Shown in pieces: positions 1 to 11,490 of a stretch of 64,000 nt of DNA. This DNA comes from Perkinsus olseni (Eukaryota > Perkinsozoa > Perkinsida > Perkinsidae): assembly GCA_013115135.1 (NCBI GenBank), contig JABANP010000040.1:1-64000 (forward strand), written 5' to 3'. The translations under genes and the position numbers were made by a program. The first letter of the stretch is position 1, and each line of letters opens with the position of its first letter. The notes under the pieces are model-generated. The model did not search any database. It was not told where the DNA came from and saw only the letters and a program-made list of their open reading frames with translations.

Positions 1-147
1 CGGGTCGAACGTCAACACACGCTAAAATTGTTGTTTTACTATTCTCGGAAGCGGGCCTCCGGCCCGCCATCATCCGGCAACTGTTCCGCACCCCTAAAGC
101 TTAAGTTCAGTTCGGCGCGCAAAAAAAATTCAGGAGAAATGCTCTCA

Positions 148-168
148 CCGGGGATCGAACCAGGGTCA
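148..168 (-). repeat. tRNA-like 3'-half fragment
   Basis: On the minus strand this reads as a T-arm with a B-box-like core (GGTTCGATCCC type). No matching D-arm or acceptor 5' strand is found, so it is a tRNA-derived fragment, not a gene. It follows a GGCGCGC plus A-run, as does the fragment at 19307. Confidence 0.35.
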
Positions 169-344
169 CAATGCGTGCAAGTTACTCGTCCCTCGTGCAC
201 CATCCAGTAGCCGACACCGCCCGAGCCGGCCTACAGGCGCTTATGGGCTTTCTTCACATGGTGGGACACTCTCGCCACATCGATTGCGCCGCGTAAAAAT
301 GCCCGGCAAGTGTTCCTGGCAGGAACTTCCTGCGGCGGGAATCC

Positions 345-418
345 TGCCGAGGATCGAGCCTGCGCCCGACTGACATCGGATGCGGTGCGCTATGCAGCAC
401 ACTCCGACCACGTGGCAG
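345..418 (-). repeat. Degenerate tRNA-like sequence
   Basis: On the minus strand there is a partial acceptor pairing (TGCC..G with C..GGCA), a hairpin in the anticodon position (GTGC / GCAC arms) and a T-arm-like GGCTCGATCC. Pairing is imperfect and the D-arm is not clear, so it is read as a tRNA pseudogene or a tRNA-derived repeat. Confidence 0.3.
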
Positions 419-719
419 CTTCCCTGGCAATGTGCCGATGCCAGCTCACCCAAACTTTTTGAACCCATTGTCTCGGGAGCGTGTATCACAAACAAGGGGC
501 CTATCTCATGTTCCATTACCCGCTAATGATTACCGCTGAGCTGGCTGCCAAGCTGTGTTGCCGTGCTATACCGTGCATTGTTCTACCGTTCTACGTGCCC
601 GGCTGTGTCGTCCGCACTATACGGCTGGTATCAAATAGTCATTCCAGTCCAACTGTCGTGTCCTAGAAGCTCTCCTCCTCCTGTTTGTTGCGTTCGTTAG
701 TTCGTGCCTGTGAGCCACA

Positions 720-2816
720 TCACTTGCGAATATCAAACACAGAAGAGTTCCTTGTCGTCGCAACAATCAGCAGACCCTCCGATCAGCTCACAACACTCCG
801 ATGGCACTCGCCCTTGTCGATATCAACCACAGAAGCGTTCCTTGTCGTCGCAACAGTCACCAGACCATCCGCTCAGCTCACATCACTCCGAGGGGACTCG
901 CCTTTGTGAATATCAAGCACAGAAGCGTTCCTTGTCGTCGCAACAGTCACCAGACCATCCGCTCAGCTCACATCACTCCGAGGGGACTCGCCTTTGTGAA
1001 TATCAAGCACAGAAGCGTTCCTTGTCGTCGCAACAGTCACCAGACCATCCGCTCAGCTCACATCAATCCGAGGGGACTCGCCTTTGTCGATATCAACCAC
1101 AGAAGCGTTCCTTGTCGTCGCAACAGTCACCAGACCATCCGCTCAGCTCACATCACTCCGAGGGGACTCGCCCTGGTCGATATCAACCACAGAAGCGTTC
1201 CTTGTCGTCGCAACAGTCACCAGACCATCCGCTCAGCTCACATCACTCCGAGGGGACTCGCCCTGGTCGATATCAAGCACAGAAGCGTTCCTTGTCGTCG
1301 CAACAGTCAGCAGACCATCCGCTCAGCTCACATCACTCCGAGGGGACTCGCCCTTGTCGATATCAACCACAGAAGCGTTCCTTGTCGTAGCAACAGTCAC
1401 CAGACCATCCGCTCAGCTCACATCACTCCGAGGGGACTCGCCCTTGTCGATATCAACCACAGAAGCGTTCCTTGTCGTCGCAACAGTCACCAGACCATCC
1501 GCTCAGCTCACATCACTCCGAGGGGACTCGCCCTGGTCGATATCAACCACAGAAGCGTTCCTTGTCGTCGCAACAGTCAGCAGACCATCCACTCAGCTCA
1601 CATCACTCCGAGGGGACTCGCCCTCGTCGATATTAACCACAGAAGCGTTCCTTGTCGTCGCAACAGTCACCAGACCATCCGCTCAGCTCACATCACTCCG
1701 AGGGGACTCGCCCTGGTCGATATCAATCACAGAAGCGTTCCTTGTCGTCGCAACAGTCACCAGACCATCCGCTCAGCTCACATCACTCCGAGGGGACTCG
1801 CCTTTGTGAATATCAAACACAGAAGCGTTCCTTGTCGTCGCAACAGTCACCAGACCATCCGCTCAGCTCACATCACTCCGAGGGGACTCGCCTTTGTCGA
1901 TATCAACCACAGAAGCGTTCCTTGTCGTCGCAACAGTCACCAGACCATCCGCTCAGCTCACATCACTCCGAGGGGACTCGCCCTGGTCGATATCAACCAC
2001 AGAAGCGTTCCTTGTCGTCGCAACAGTCACCAGACCATCCGCTCAGCTCACATCACTCCGAGGGGACTCGCCCTGGTCGATATCAACCACAGAAGCGTTC
2101 CTTGTCGTCGCAACAGTCAGCAGACCATCCGCTCAGCTCACATCACTCCGAGGGGACTCGCCCTGGTCGATATCAAGCACAGAAGCGTTCCTTGTCGTCG
2201 CAACAGTCAGCAGACCATCCGCTCAGCTCACATCACTCCGAGGGGACTCGCCCTCGTCGATATTAACCACAGAAGCGTTCCTTGTCGTCGCAACAGTCAC
2301 CAGACCATCCGCTCAGCTCACATCACTCCGAGGGGACTCGCCCTGGTCGATATCAACCACAGAAGCGTTCCTTGTCGTCGCAACAGTCACCAGACCATCC
2401 GCTCAGCTCACATCACTCCGAGGGGACTCGCCCTGGTCGATATCAACCACAGAAGCGTTCCTTGTCGTCGCAACAGTCAGCAGACCATCCGCTCAGCTCA
2501 CATCACTCCGAGGGGACTCGCCCTTGTCGATATCAACCACAGAAGCGTTCCTTGTCGTAGCAACAGTCACCAGACCATCCGCTCAGCTCACATCACTCCG
2601 AGGGGACTCGCCCTTGTCGATATCAACCACAGAAGCGTTCCTTGTCGTCGCAACAGTCACCAGACCATCCGCTCAGCTCACATCACTCCGAGGGGACTCG
2701 CCCTTGTCGATATCAACCACAGAAGCGTTCCTTGTCGTCGCAACAGTCAGCAGACCATCCGCTCAGCTCACATCACTCCGAGGGGACTCGCCCTTGTCGA
2801 TATCAACCACAGAAGC
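720..2816 (+). repeat. 90-bp minisatellite, about 23 copies
   Basis: A 90-bp unit (30 codons) repeats head to tail about 23 times with few substitutions and almost no length change. The first copy (about 720-810) is the most diverged. The period is a multiple of three, so all three plus-strand frames are open over long stretches. The recurring variants (CGTAG, TATTAA, TTTGTGAA) create stops in two of the frames but never in the frame that opens with ATG at 801 and runs to a stop at 2868-2870. The minus strand is closed in every unit. The array ends about 120 bp before the helicase-like region. It may be a repetitive coding exon or simple satellite DNA; the sequence alone does not settle this. 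Confidence 0.9.
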
Positions 2817-2856
2817 GACCTACGCTGGCGGAGAGCGGCCTCCAAGGTAATGCTGA

Positions 2857-5800
2857 CGGGACTCGCGTGATTCGCCTGCAAGCGGTACTGACCTACGAAA
2901 CCACCTAGGCTCATCTGGGCTCACGGTTCCTCTTAGATACGACCATGTGGTTGTATGTTTCACCAACGCCGAAGTCGACCGACACAACGAGCAGTATCTC
3001 AGGAGGCTTCCGGGGGAGGTGTACGAACTAGTTGCCGTCGATTCGGGAGGTCCCACTAACTCATCGACGACACCGTTCACACCGTCTAAGGACTTCCTCA
3101 AATCAGTCTCTCGACTAGGGTATAGAGAGCGAGTGAACCTGAAGGTCAACTGTAGAGTAATGGCGACGGTTAACAGCACGGGACGTACCGGGAAGGCGGC
3201 CTTCTATAACGGGATGATGGGTAAGGTACTGCGTATATATCGCAACCTGAACGAAGAACCCGTCGTGGTGGTGAAGTTTGACGATGTTGAAGATCCCGTG
3301 CATGTCGAGCGTGAGACACTGACCATTCGTAATAAGGATTGCTCTATCCGCTTTGAGAGACGACAAACTCCTCTGGTGCCTTGTTATGCTGCTACTGGTC
3401 ATAAACTGATAGGAACCAACCTTGCGGGCTTGTGGGTCCACCTACCGAATAGGCACGGTAGGGTAGACAGCAGCATTCAAGACTACTGGCAGTCTAGCTG
3501 GCTCGAAGGAGTGGTCTATACGGTCCTCAGTCGCACAGGTGAACGGCAGAATGTTAAAGTCTTCCCGATCCGTCGTACTGATGAACCAGCACTCCTGCAT
3601 CCAATCTTCTCCATGAGCTCGGCGGCACTAGCCTTCGATGCGGAGTGTGCCGAGAGGGACTGGTTGACATTGAACAAGTCGGAGGAGGCTCCGGAGAATA
3701 GGGCGCCAACAACTGCGGCAGCACAGCAGATTGGCATATCAGAATCACTCAACCAGTCTCTAAAACAGGTTACTGGTGCCGTGCTGGAGCTAGCAGGTGA
3801 AGTGCGCTCGCTGAAATCCAAATCCATGGTCACGCAGCACTACACCACCAAGAGACGAACCTCGGTCTCAGGTGAGTGACTCACCGTGAGTCGTACATGA
3901 TCATTCCGCTCCTTCGGATCAAGTGATCATTTGAGTCAGGTGATCCCATCAACCCCGTCTTCTTCTGCGCGCAGAGGCCGGATCTGGAACAGAAGATCGA
4001 CTCCCTGCCAACCTCAGTGCAGGTCCAGTTCTACGACATGTTAGACGAGAGGCTCAACTTGACACATGTTCGGCCGACCCACGAGCAAGTACAACAGCTA
4101 CTTACCGACGTCATCAACCAAGCGAGGGCTCCTGATACGCCGACTCCCCCGGACGGTGAGGTTTCCCCCGAGGCTCACGACGGCAGCTTGGCTTCTCTTT
4201 CCACACCACGTGATCTTCATGGCCAAGCTGGAGGCCGTCAGAGTCCTGCTGCTGAAGCTGATCCCTCAGAAGATCCAGCAGATGCGGCCGATGTTGAAAG
4301 TTTGTCACGAGATGAAGACTTTCTGCCAGAGGATCTCGATCCCGACAGCGATAGCGACGTCAGCCAGGAATCTTCTGGAGGACCTACCGAGATCCCTCCT
4401 CGGTACGACGATCCCCCAGCAGGAGAGGTTGGCTATGGTGATGAGCCCTTCACTGTCTTTGAAGGTGGAATCTACGACGTCGTCTCTGAGTACCTGAAAT
4501 GTAAACCTCACTACCGCTTGGTTAATGGCTGCATCGAAGAACTTAAGACCAAGCGGAAGACCTGTTACCTCGAGTGTCGGAGGTCAGTGTCAACTCGGAA
4601 CGACGGGCGCGAGGCCTCTAGGGGTTCCAGACCGGATTGGCGACTATGGCCTGCCTTCACCTGCAAACTGAGGAGGATCAAGGTGCAGCAGAACGGGTCT
4701 CTCTGCCATATGTATCCACTAGGAGGAGTTGAAGCTACCAACGAGGAATGGAGAAATCACTCACACTTTCCCGGTACCGAAGAATGCAGAAGTGCACGGA
4801 TCCCTCCAGACATACTGGATGACTGGCAGATGTGGCTCGCTGAGCAGCCATGCATACCAACTGCGCAGCTGAAAGCGAAGTCTCGCCAAAAGTGTATCGA
4901 TGGGCAATACTCTGCATCGACCATCGAATTCATAACACAGAAGGGGCTCGAGAACTACGAACTTGTGAGATCGGCTCTTCGTTCTATCAAGAAATCGAAA
5001 GAGTGCGGCTTAAGTGTCGAAGCATTCACGAGAGAGCTTAGTGGATTGGCTTGCGGTGCGGATGAGTTGAGGAGTCAGATAGCGGGAATTATAAGAAGCA
5101 TCGATGCTGTTGAGACAGGTAACAGTCCGAGCTTCCAGCACAAAGTTCATCAAATGAAGTCTGAGGGCAACTTACATTAGGTACTCACTCCGAGGAAGAC
5201 TTGACGCGGGCCAGAGATGCTGACAGATGCATAGTTCTCGAGGACATCTTATGCTCGCCGCAGCCAGCTGAGCGCGGCTCAGCGAGGCGATCGGTGCGGG
5301 CTTTCTCAGCTGTCGTGACATCACCCAGAATGCTGAGGAACATGAGGAGCTTGCAGACGGTTGGTGTCGACGCCACCTTCAATCTTACCCATGCAGACCT
5401 GGTTCTTGGCACGATATGCTCGGTCCCTCGAACGTCCACGGCCCAACCAATCGCTCTAATCGTGATGACGAAGGAGTCTACGGAGTGCGTCGAGCATGGC
5501 CTGAAACAACTGACAGCTGCCGCTGAGGCTCTGGGCTTTTATGATGCTGTACCTCGTGAGGTGGTGATGGATGGTAGTGATGCCATACATTCGGCTGTTA
5601 TGTCACAGTATGCGGTCGACGGGCGGCAGCCCCGATGCATCAGTTGCTTCTTTCATGTCATCAAGAGGGCGAAAGAGTGTAAGGGGAAGGCTCGGCTAGG
5701 CAGAGCCTTGTGGGGCGAGCTTCGAAAAGACCTACGCCTGATGGGAGGAGCCACAACAAGAGCAGAATGGTTGAGCCTACGGGAGGCATTCATGACGAAG

Positions 5801-7065
5801 TGGACGTCAGGTGAGTCGCCCGAACGAGATAAATACTGCACAAATCTCACATGCGCCAAACCTTTCCCCACTATGAGGTAGTCACGAAATTAATTTCAGG
5901 TCGTCCCCAGGATCTAGGGCCTAGCGATCGCGCCGCGATCCAAACCTTCTTGACCGAGTTCAATGGTTATCTCGACATCTCAGCCTGGCGCAGTTGGTGG
6001 GGAAGTTATAGCAGCGAGGTCTGTGGTGCTCGCACCAACAACTGTGTGGAGCGCTTCAACAAAGAGCTGAAGAAGCATTTCCTACCTGCACGGTGCCGAT
6101 TATCCCTTCACGAGTTCGTCACTTTCCTCAAGAGTGGGGGTGACTGGTCCGGAGTATCGCAGTATGGCCGAGAAGCAGTTAGAGGCCAGGCGAAGCCTAC
6201 GGCACGACAGAAGGCGGTCGACCATTTCCTCAATGAAAGCTACTGCCAGATACCTCGCTCTTGGTATCCACCAGAAAATCGCCCGTCCTCGAATCAGTGG
6301 CTTTTCTTGACGGCCGCTAACGATCCGGTCACTAACGGTACCCCTCTGCGGGACTTCATCCATGAGCGCGATGGTGTAGATGCCAAAAGGATGTGCCTCG
6401 GTACCTTCGATACGATGGCGCAAGCTCATTCCCTCAAGAAGCAGTACTGTATCGTTACCTATACTGAGTCTGCTAACCCAAATGAACCTCCACCAATTGG
6501 GCCTAGTTGCTCCTGCTCAGCTTGGCTTCGTGACGTCGTCTGCTGCCATACCTTGTGCCTCGGCCATGTACTAGGTCAAGATCACTCAGAGGAAGCTGCT
6601 AAGGCCTGGAAGACGGCTCGGTGCTTTTTTACTAAGGCAAGACGGAGGCGAGATGGCCAGGGAAGGTTTGGCGACGAGGCTCTACCGAGCAGTGCGAGAT
6701 ACGGTTTGAACGAGCCGCAGGCGAGGAAGAGGGGCAGAGAGGAAGGGAATGAAGCTCCAGAAACCGAGGATCGCCAACCGACGGTTCTAGCGTACTCGGA
6801 AGTGCGTTGGCCATCATACCCGTTCGCTGACGGGACGACGTACTGCGGCTGCAGACAAGGATATTCCAGCTCCGTCGACATGTTGGAGTGCAGCAATCCC
6901 AAGTGCGACATTGGCTGGTGGCATACTCCTTGTATAGAGACATACGCTGCTGCATCGGGCTTGACCAGCAGTCACCTCGCAGCGATGGGGACTGAGAAGA
7001 AATGGTACTGTTTCGGCTGTCGTCGGTCCGGGAAGCGGAGAGGTAGCAAGCGTCGCCAATGCTGA
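2857..7065 (+). CDS. Pif1-helicase C-terminus fused to MULE transposase (SWIM, PHD)
   Basis: Four exons join in frame: up to 3871, 3940-5118, 5181-5810 and 5900-7065. The introns are 68, 62 and 89 bp, all GT-AG and phase 1. From 2947 this gives 1299 residues; no ATG is visible, so the 5' end is incomplete. Residues 1 to about 260 match the C-terminal half of Pif1-type helicases, with a TGHKLIGTNL motif and a YTVLSRT motif; Walker A and B are absent. An acidic linker and an unrecognised region follow. The MULE transposase core has VGVDATFNL (Asp codon 5369-5371), VMDGSDA (Asp 5570-5572), CFFH and NNCVERFN (Glu 6049-6051). A SWIM finger (CSC..CCH) and a C-terminal PHD finger end the protein. 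It would cut and move its own DNA. Terminal inverted repeats were looked for by eye and not found. Whether helicase and transposase are one protein rests on splice phase only. Confidence 0.75.
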
Positions 7066-7410
7066 ATGAACCGTCGGAGGTTACCACCGAGATCTATTTG
7101 CATGTCTTGCATTGTCCCGCGGCAGTGTTGTGAGACAGGACTGTATTGCAACGAGTCGCTACTGACGACACTATTAATTAAAGTGTGCTCACCTGAGTGT
7201 AGCACGCTATGCTAAACTGTTACCGCTAAACAGAGGGTATCTATACATTAGCATGCGACTAGGGTTCAAACTCAATCTACAAACCCGGGAGGAAACGTGA
7301 TCTCGGTTCATCCTACGATGTGATGCCCTCAGGGCAGGGCATTGCCCTGCTACCACCCCCTTCCTTCCTGCCGGAATGGAGCTTGAGAAAGCTTTTTGGA
7401 GCTCAGACCT
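7066..7410. other. No gene seen
   Basis: Downstream flank of the MULE coding region. No supported exon. It contains a short run of GGGCAGGGCATTGCCCTG palindromic character near 7332-7352. Confidence 0.5.
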
Positions 7411-8606
7411 CAACCATATATTTTATTACTCTTTATCACCCACGTACCGTCCGAGATGGGTTCTCGCCTTCAACATGTTCTTGATTGCATCATGGGAATG
7501 TCATTGAAGTACCCCACTCGTGATGGAATGTCCATATGGGAATAAACCTGCTGTGATGTCCCTTTGTGACGCCGCTCGTAGCTATATATTTTATTACTCT
7601 TTATCACCCACATACCGTCCGAGATGGGTTCTCGCCTTCAACATGTTCTTGATTGCATCATGGGAATGTCATTGAAGTACCCCACTCGTGATGGAATATC
7701 CATATGGGAATGAACCTGCTGTGATGTCCCTTTGTGACGCCGCTCGTAGCTATATATTTTATTACTCTTTATCACCCACGTAGCGTCCGAGATGGGTTCT
7801 CGCCTTCAACATGTTCTTGATTGCATCATGGGAATGTCATTGAAGTACCCCACTCGTGATGGAATGTCCATATGGGAATAAACCTGCTGTGATGTCCCTT
7901 TGTGACGCCGCTCGTAGCTATATAATTTATTACTCTTTATCACCCACATACCGTCCGAGATGGGTTCTCGCCTTCAACATGTTCTTGATTGCATCATGGG
8001 AATGTCATTGAAGTACCCCACTCGTGATGGAATATCCATATGGGAATGAACCTGCTGTGATGTCCCTTTGTGACGCCGCTCGTAGCTATATATTTTATTA
8101 CTCTTTATCACCCACGTACCGTCCGAGATGGGTTCTCGCCTTCAACATGTTCTTGATTGCATCATGGGAATGTCATTGAAGTACCCCACTCGTGATGGAA
8201 TGTCCATATGGGAATAAACCTGCTGTGATGTCCCTTTGTGACGCCGCTCGTAGCTATATATTTTATTACTCTTTATCACCCACATACCGTCCGAGATGGG
8301 TTCTCGCCTTCAACATGTTCTTGATTGCATCATGGGAATGTCATTGAAGTACCCCACTCGTGATGGAATATCCATATGGGAATGAACCTGCTGTGATGTC
8401 CCTTTGTGACGCCGCTCGTAGCTATATATTTTATTACTCTTTATCACCCACGTAGCGTCCGAGATGGGTTCTCGCCTTCAACATGTTCTTGATTGCATCA
8501 TGGGAATGTCATTGAAGTACCCCACTCGTGATGGAATGTCCATATGGGAATAAACCTGCTGTGATGTCCCTTTGTGACGCCGCTCGTAGCTATATATTTT
8601 ATTATC
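7411..8606. repeat. 168-bp satellite, about 7 copies, higher-order structure
   Basis: A 168-bp unit starting near TATATATTTTATTACTC repeats seven times. The copies alternate between two types: CACGTACC/CACGTAGCG with GGAATGTCC and AATAAACC, versus CACATACC with GGAATATCC and AATGAACC. Copies 1-3 match copies 5-7 in these diagnostic sites, giving a 4 x 168 = 672-bp higher-order period. No coding potential. Confidence 0.93.
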
Positions 8607-9183
8607 TTTCAAAAGTTTCCTTAAGGAATGAAGCTTCGTACCTCGTTAAATAATGGCACACGTTTTGTAACAAAGAAAGGCCTTTAACGCCTGAAGGTCG
8701 CCTCGGGCGGTGCCGGGTACTCGATGGCGCACGAGTAACGGCATATGCTTCAGCTCGTCAACATTTTTCTCTCCCTTGTCAACTTTTTCCTCCTCTCCCT
8801 CAAAATTTTTCTCTCCCTTGTCAAGATTCGTTTTCTGCCCCCTTTCTCCCTTTCCCGCTTTTCTCTTTCTCGCGCGCCCGGCCAAACCCATTTTTCAGGC
8901 CACTAATTTCCCTTTTCTGGCCAATTCCTCCAGAATAAGTGCCGAGCGCTATCTCGGCCTCCCATTCGCGCTACACCCTACAGTGGAAGCTTCCGCCTGC
9001 TCTGGGACATCCGGGGTGTGTCGGGGGTCTGCCTGTCCCAGTTAGCGCTACTTTCCCTGCTCCTCCCTGTCGACAGGAGCCACTGTGTTGCTGGTGCGGC
9101 TAGAGGTCTCAGAACCTCTGGTGAGCCCCGGCTACAGGGCTCGTAGTGCGCGACTTGAAGTCGCGCGCTTCCTGCCTTTCGCT
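8607..9183. other. Pyrimidine-rich tract and spacer
   Basis: 8750-8910 is a strong C/T tract with repeated TTTTTCTCTCCCTTGTCAA modules, ending in a GCGCGC run. The reverse complement resembles the tract at about 19235-19300 and may be a dispersed repeat. A lysine-rich minus-strand frame here (8646-8891) is explained by this composition. No gene supported. Confidence 0.5.
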
Positions 9184-11366
9184 TCCTAATCGAGCTCCCC
9201 AGTAGTCTGCGAGACTTCGCTTAGTCGATGAGTGAGACGGACTGTGAACCCAGCACAGGGCTCACTACAGGACTGCGTTTGCCCGTACCTCACTACTAAC
9301 AGGAGCCACTGTACGGCTAGCGTGGCTGGAGGTGTCAGAAGCGGCTGCGTGTCCCAGGTCCCTGGGTCGAAGGGAGCGAGCAACGGCGTTGCGGGTCCAA
9401 TCCGAGCTCGGCAATACTGTTCGGGCCTTGGGTTGGGCGACAAGTGAGACGGACTGCGAACCCCGCGAGAGTTTGCCCGTACCTCACTACTAACAGGAGC
9501 CACTGTACGGCTAGCGTGGCTGGAGGTGTCAGAAGCGGCTGCGTGTCCCAGGTCCCAGGTCACTGTGAACCCCGCGAGAGTTTGCCCGTACCTCACTACC
9601 GACAGGAGCCACTGTACGGCTAGCGTGGCTAGAGGTGTCAGAAGCGGCTGCGTGTCCCAGGTCCCTGGGTCGAAGAGAGCGAGCGACGGCGTTGCGGGTC
9701 CAATCCGAGCTCGGCAATACTGTTCGGGCCTTGGGTTGGGCGACAAGTGAGACGGACTGTGAACCCCGCGAGAGTTTGCCCGTACCTCACTACCGACAGG
9801 AGCCACTGTACGGCTAGCGTGGCTAGAGGTGTCAGAAGCGGCTACGTGTCCCAGGTCCCTGGGTCAAAGGGAGCGAGCAACGGCGTTGCGGGTCCAATCC
9901 GAGCTCGGCAATACTGTTCTGGCCTTGGGTTGGGCGACAAGTGAGACGGACTGTGAACCCCGCGAGAGTTTGCCCGTACCTCACTACCGAAAGGAGCCAC
10001 TGTACGGCTAGCGTGGCTAGAGGTGTCAGAAGCGGCTACATGTCCCAGGTCCCTGGGTCAAAGGGAGCGAGCAACGGCGTTGCGGGTCCAATCCGAGCTC
10101 GGCAATACTGTTCTGGCCTTGGGTTGGGCGACAAGTGAGACGGACTGTGAACCCCGCGAGAGTTTGCCCGTACCTCACTACTAACAGGAGCCACTGTACG
10201 GCTAGCGTGGCTGGAGGTGTCAGAAGCGGCTGCGTGTCCCAGGTCCCTGGGTCGAAGGGAGCGAGCGACGGCGTTGCGGCTCCAATCCGAGCTCGGCAAT
10301 ACTGTTCGGGCCTTGGGTTGGGCGACAAGTGAGACGGACTGTGAACCCCGCGAGAGTTTGCCCGTACCTCACTACCGACAGGAGCCACTGTACGGCTAGC
10401 GTGGCTAGAGGTGTCAGAAGCGGCTACGTGTCCCAGGTCCCTGGGTCAAAGGGAGCGAGCAACGGCGTTGCGGGTCCAATCCGAGCTCGGCAATACTGTT
10501 CTGGCCTTGGGTTGGGCGACAAGTGAGACGGACTGTGAACCCCGCGAGAGTTTGCCCGTACCTCACTACCGAAAGGAGCCACTGTACGGCTAGCGTGGCT
10601 AGAGGTGTCAGAAGCGGCTACATGTCCCAGGTCCCTGGGTCAAGGGAGCGAGCAACGGCGTTGCGGGTCCAATCCGAGCTCGGCAATACTGTTCTGGCCT
10701 TGGGTTGGGCGACAAGTGAGACGGACTGTGAACCCCGCGAGAGTTTGCCCGTACCTCACTACCGACAGGAGCCACTGTACGGCTAGCGTGGCTAGAGGTG
10801 TCAGAAGCGGCTACGTGTCCCAGGTCCCTGGGTCAAAGGGAGCGAGCAACGGCGTTGCGGGTCCAATCCGAGCTCGGCAATACTGTTCTGGCCTTGGGTT
10901 GGGCGACAAGTGAGACGGACTGTGAACCCCGCGAGAGTTTGCCCGTACCTCACTACCGAAAGGAGCCACTGTACGGCTAGCGTGGCTAGAGGTGTCAGAA
11001 GCGGCTACATGTCCCAGGTCCCTGGGTCAAAGGGAGCGAGCAACGGCGTTGCGGGTCCAATCCGAGCTCGGCAATACTGTTCTGGCCTTGGGTTGGGCGA
11101 CAAGTGAGACGGACTGTGAACCCCGCGAGAGTTTGCCCGTACCTCACTACTAACGGGAGCCACTGTACGGCTAGCGTGGCTGGAGGTGTCAGAAGCGGCT
11201 GCGTGTCCCAGGTCCCAGGTCACTGTGAACCCCGCGAGAGTTTGCCCGTACCTCACTACCGACAGGAGCCACTGTACGGCTAGCGTGGCTAGAGGTTTCT
11301 ATTCCTATTCGAGCTCGCCAGTAGTCTGCGGAACTTCGCTTAGGCGATGAGTGAGACGGACTGTGC
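9184..11366 (+). repeat. 194-bp tandem repeat array
   Basis: About ten copies of a 194-bp unit beginning GTGAGACGGACTGTGAAC (unit starts near 9747, 9941, 10135, 10329, 10523, 10716, 10910). Variants differ at CTAACAGG / CCGACAGG / CCGAAAGG and follow one another in a partly regular order. Two shortened copies share the same internal deletion (junctions near 9558 and 11219). Each unit holds a CCCAGG-TC-CCTGGG palindrome and an AGCCAC...GTGGCT inverted repeat. The array lies between two direct repeats of about 56 bp (9191-9246 and 11310-11365). All open frames inside it are repeat artefacts. Confidence 0.93.
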
Positions 11367-11490
11367 ATCCTAGCCGATGAGTGATCATGTGTTGAACACG
11401 GAGACTTCCCTATCTGTGCAACGCAACTCGTTAAAAGCTTGGAGTTCTGATCATGCAAATCTAAGCCATCTGCGAATCTGCTGGCCACAT

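Larger units (their letters stand above)
1..700. other. Intergenic, no gene recognised
   Basis: No convincing coding exon on either strand. A GC hairpin (GCGGGCC / GGCCCGC, loop of three) lies at 50-66 and has a near twin at about 19395-19411. Two stretches (about 148-168 and 345-418) resemble the 3' half of tRNAs read on the minus strand. The last part (about 500-700) leads into the minisatellite. Confidence 0.5.

Noticed and set aside
720..2816. Regular repeats that might look like a CRISPR array
   Set aside because: The whole 90-bp unit is repeated with no unique spacers, and the setting is eukaryotic.
2857..7065. Helitron (Rep-helicase) element
   Set aside because: No HUH replication motif is present, and the DDE MULE core is clear.
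8646..8891. Lysine/glutamate-rich minus-strand frame
   Set aside because: Composition of the pyrimidine-rich tract explains it; no start context or neighbouring exon.
9186..11256. Many 60-206 codon frames on both strands
   Set aside because: They all lie inside the 194-bp repeat and recur with its period; none has independent support.
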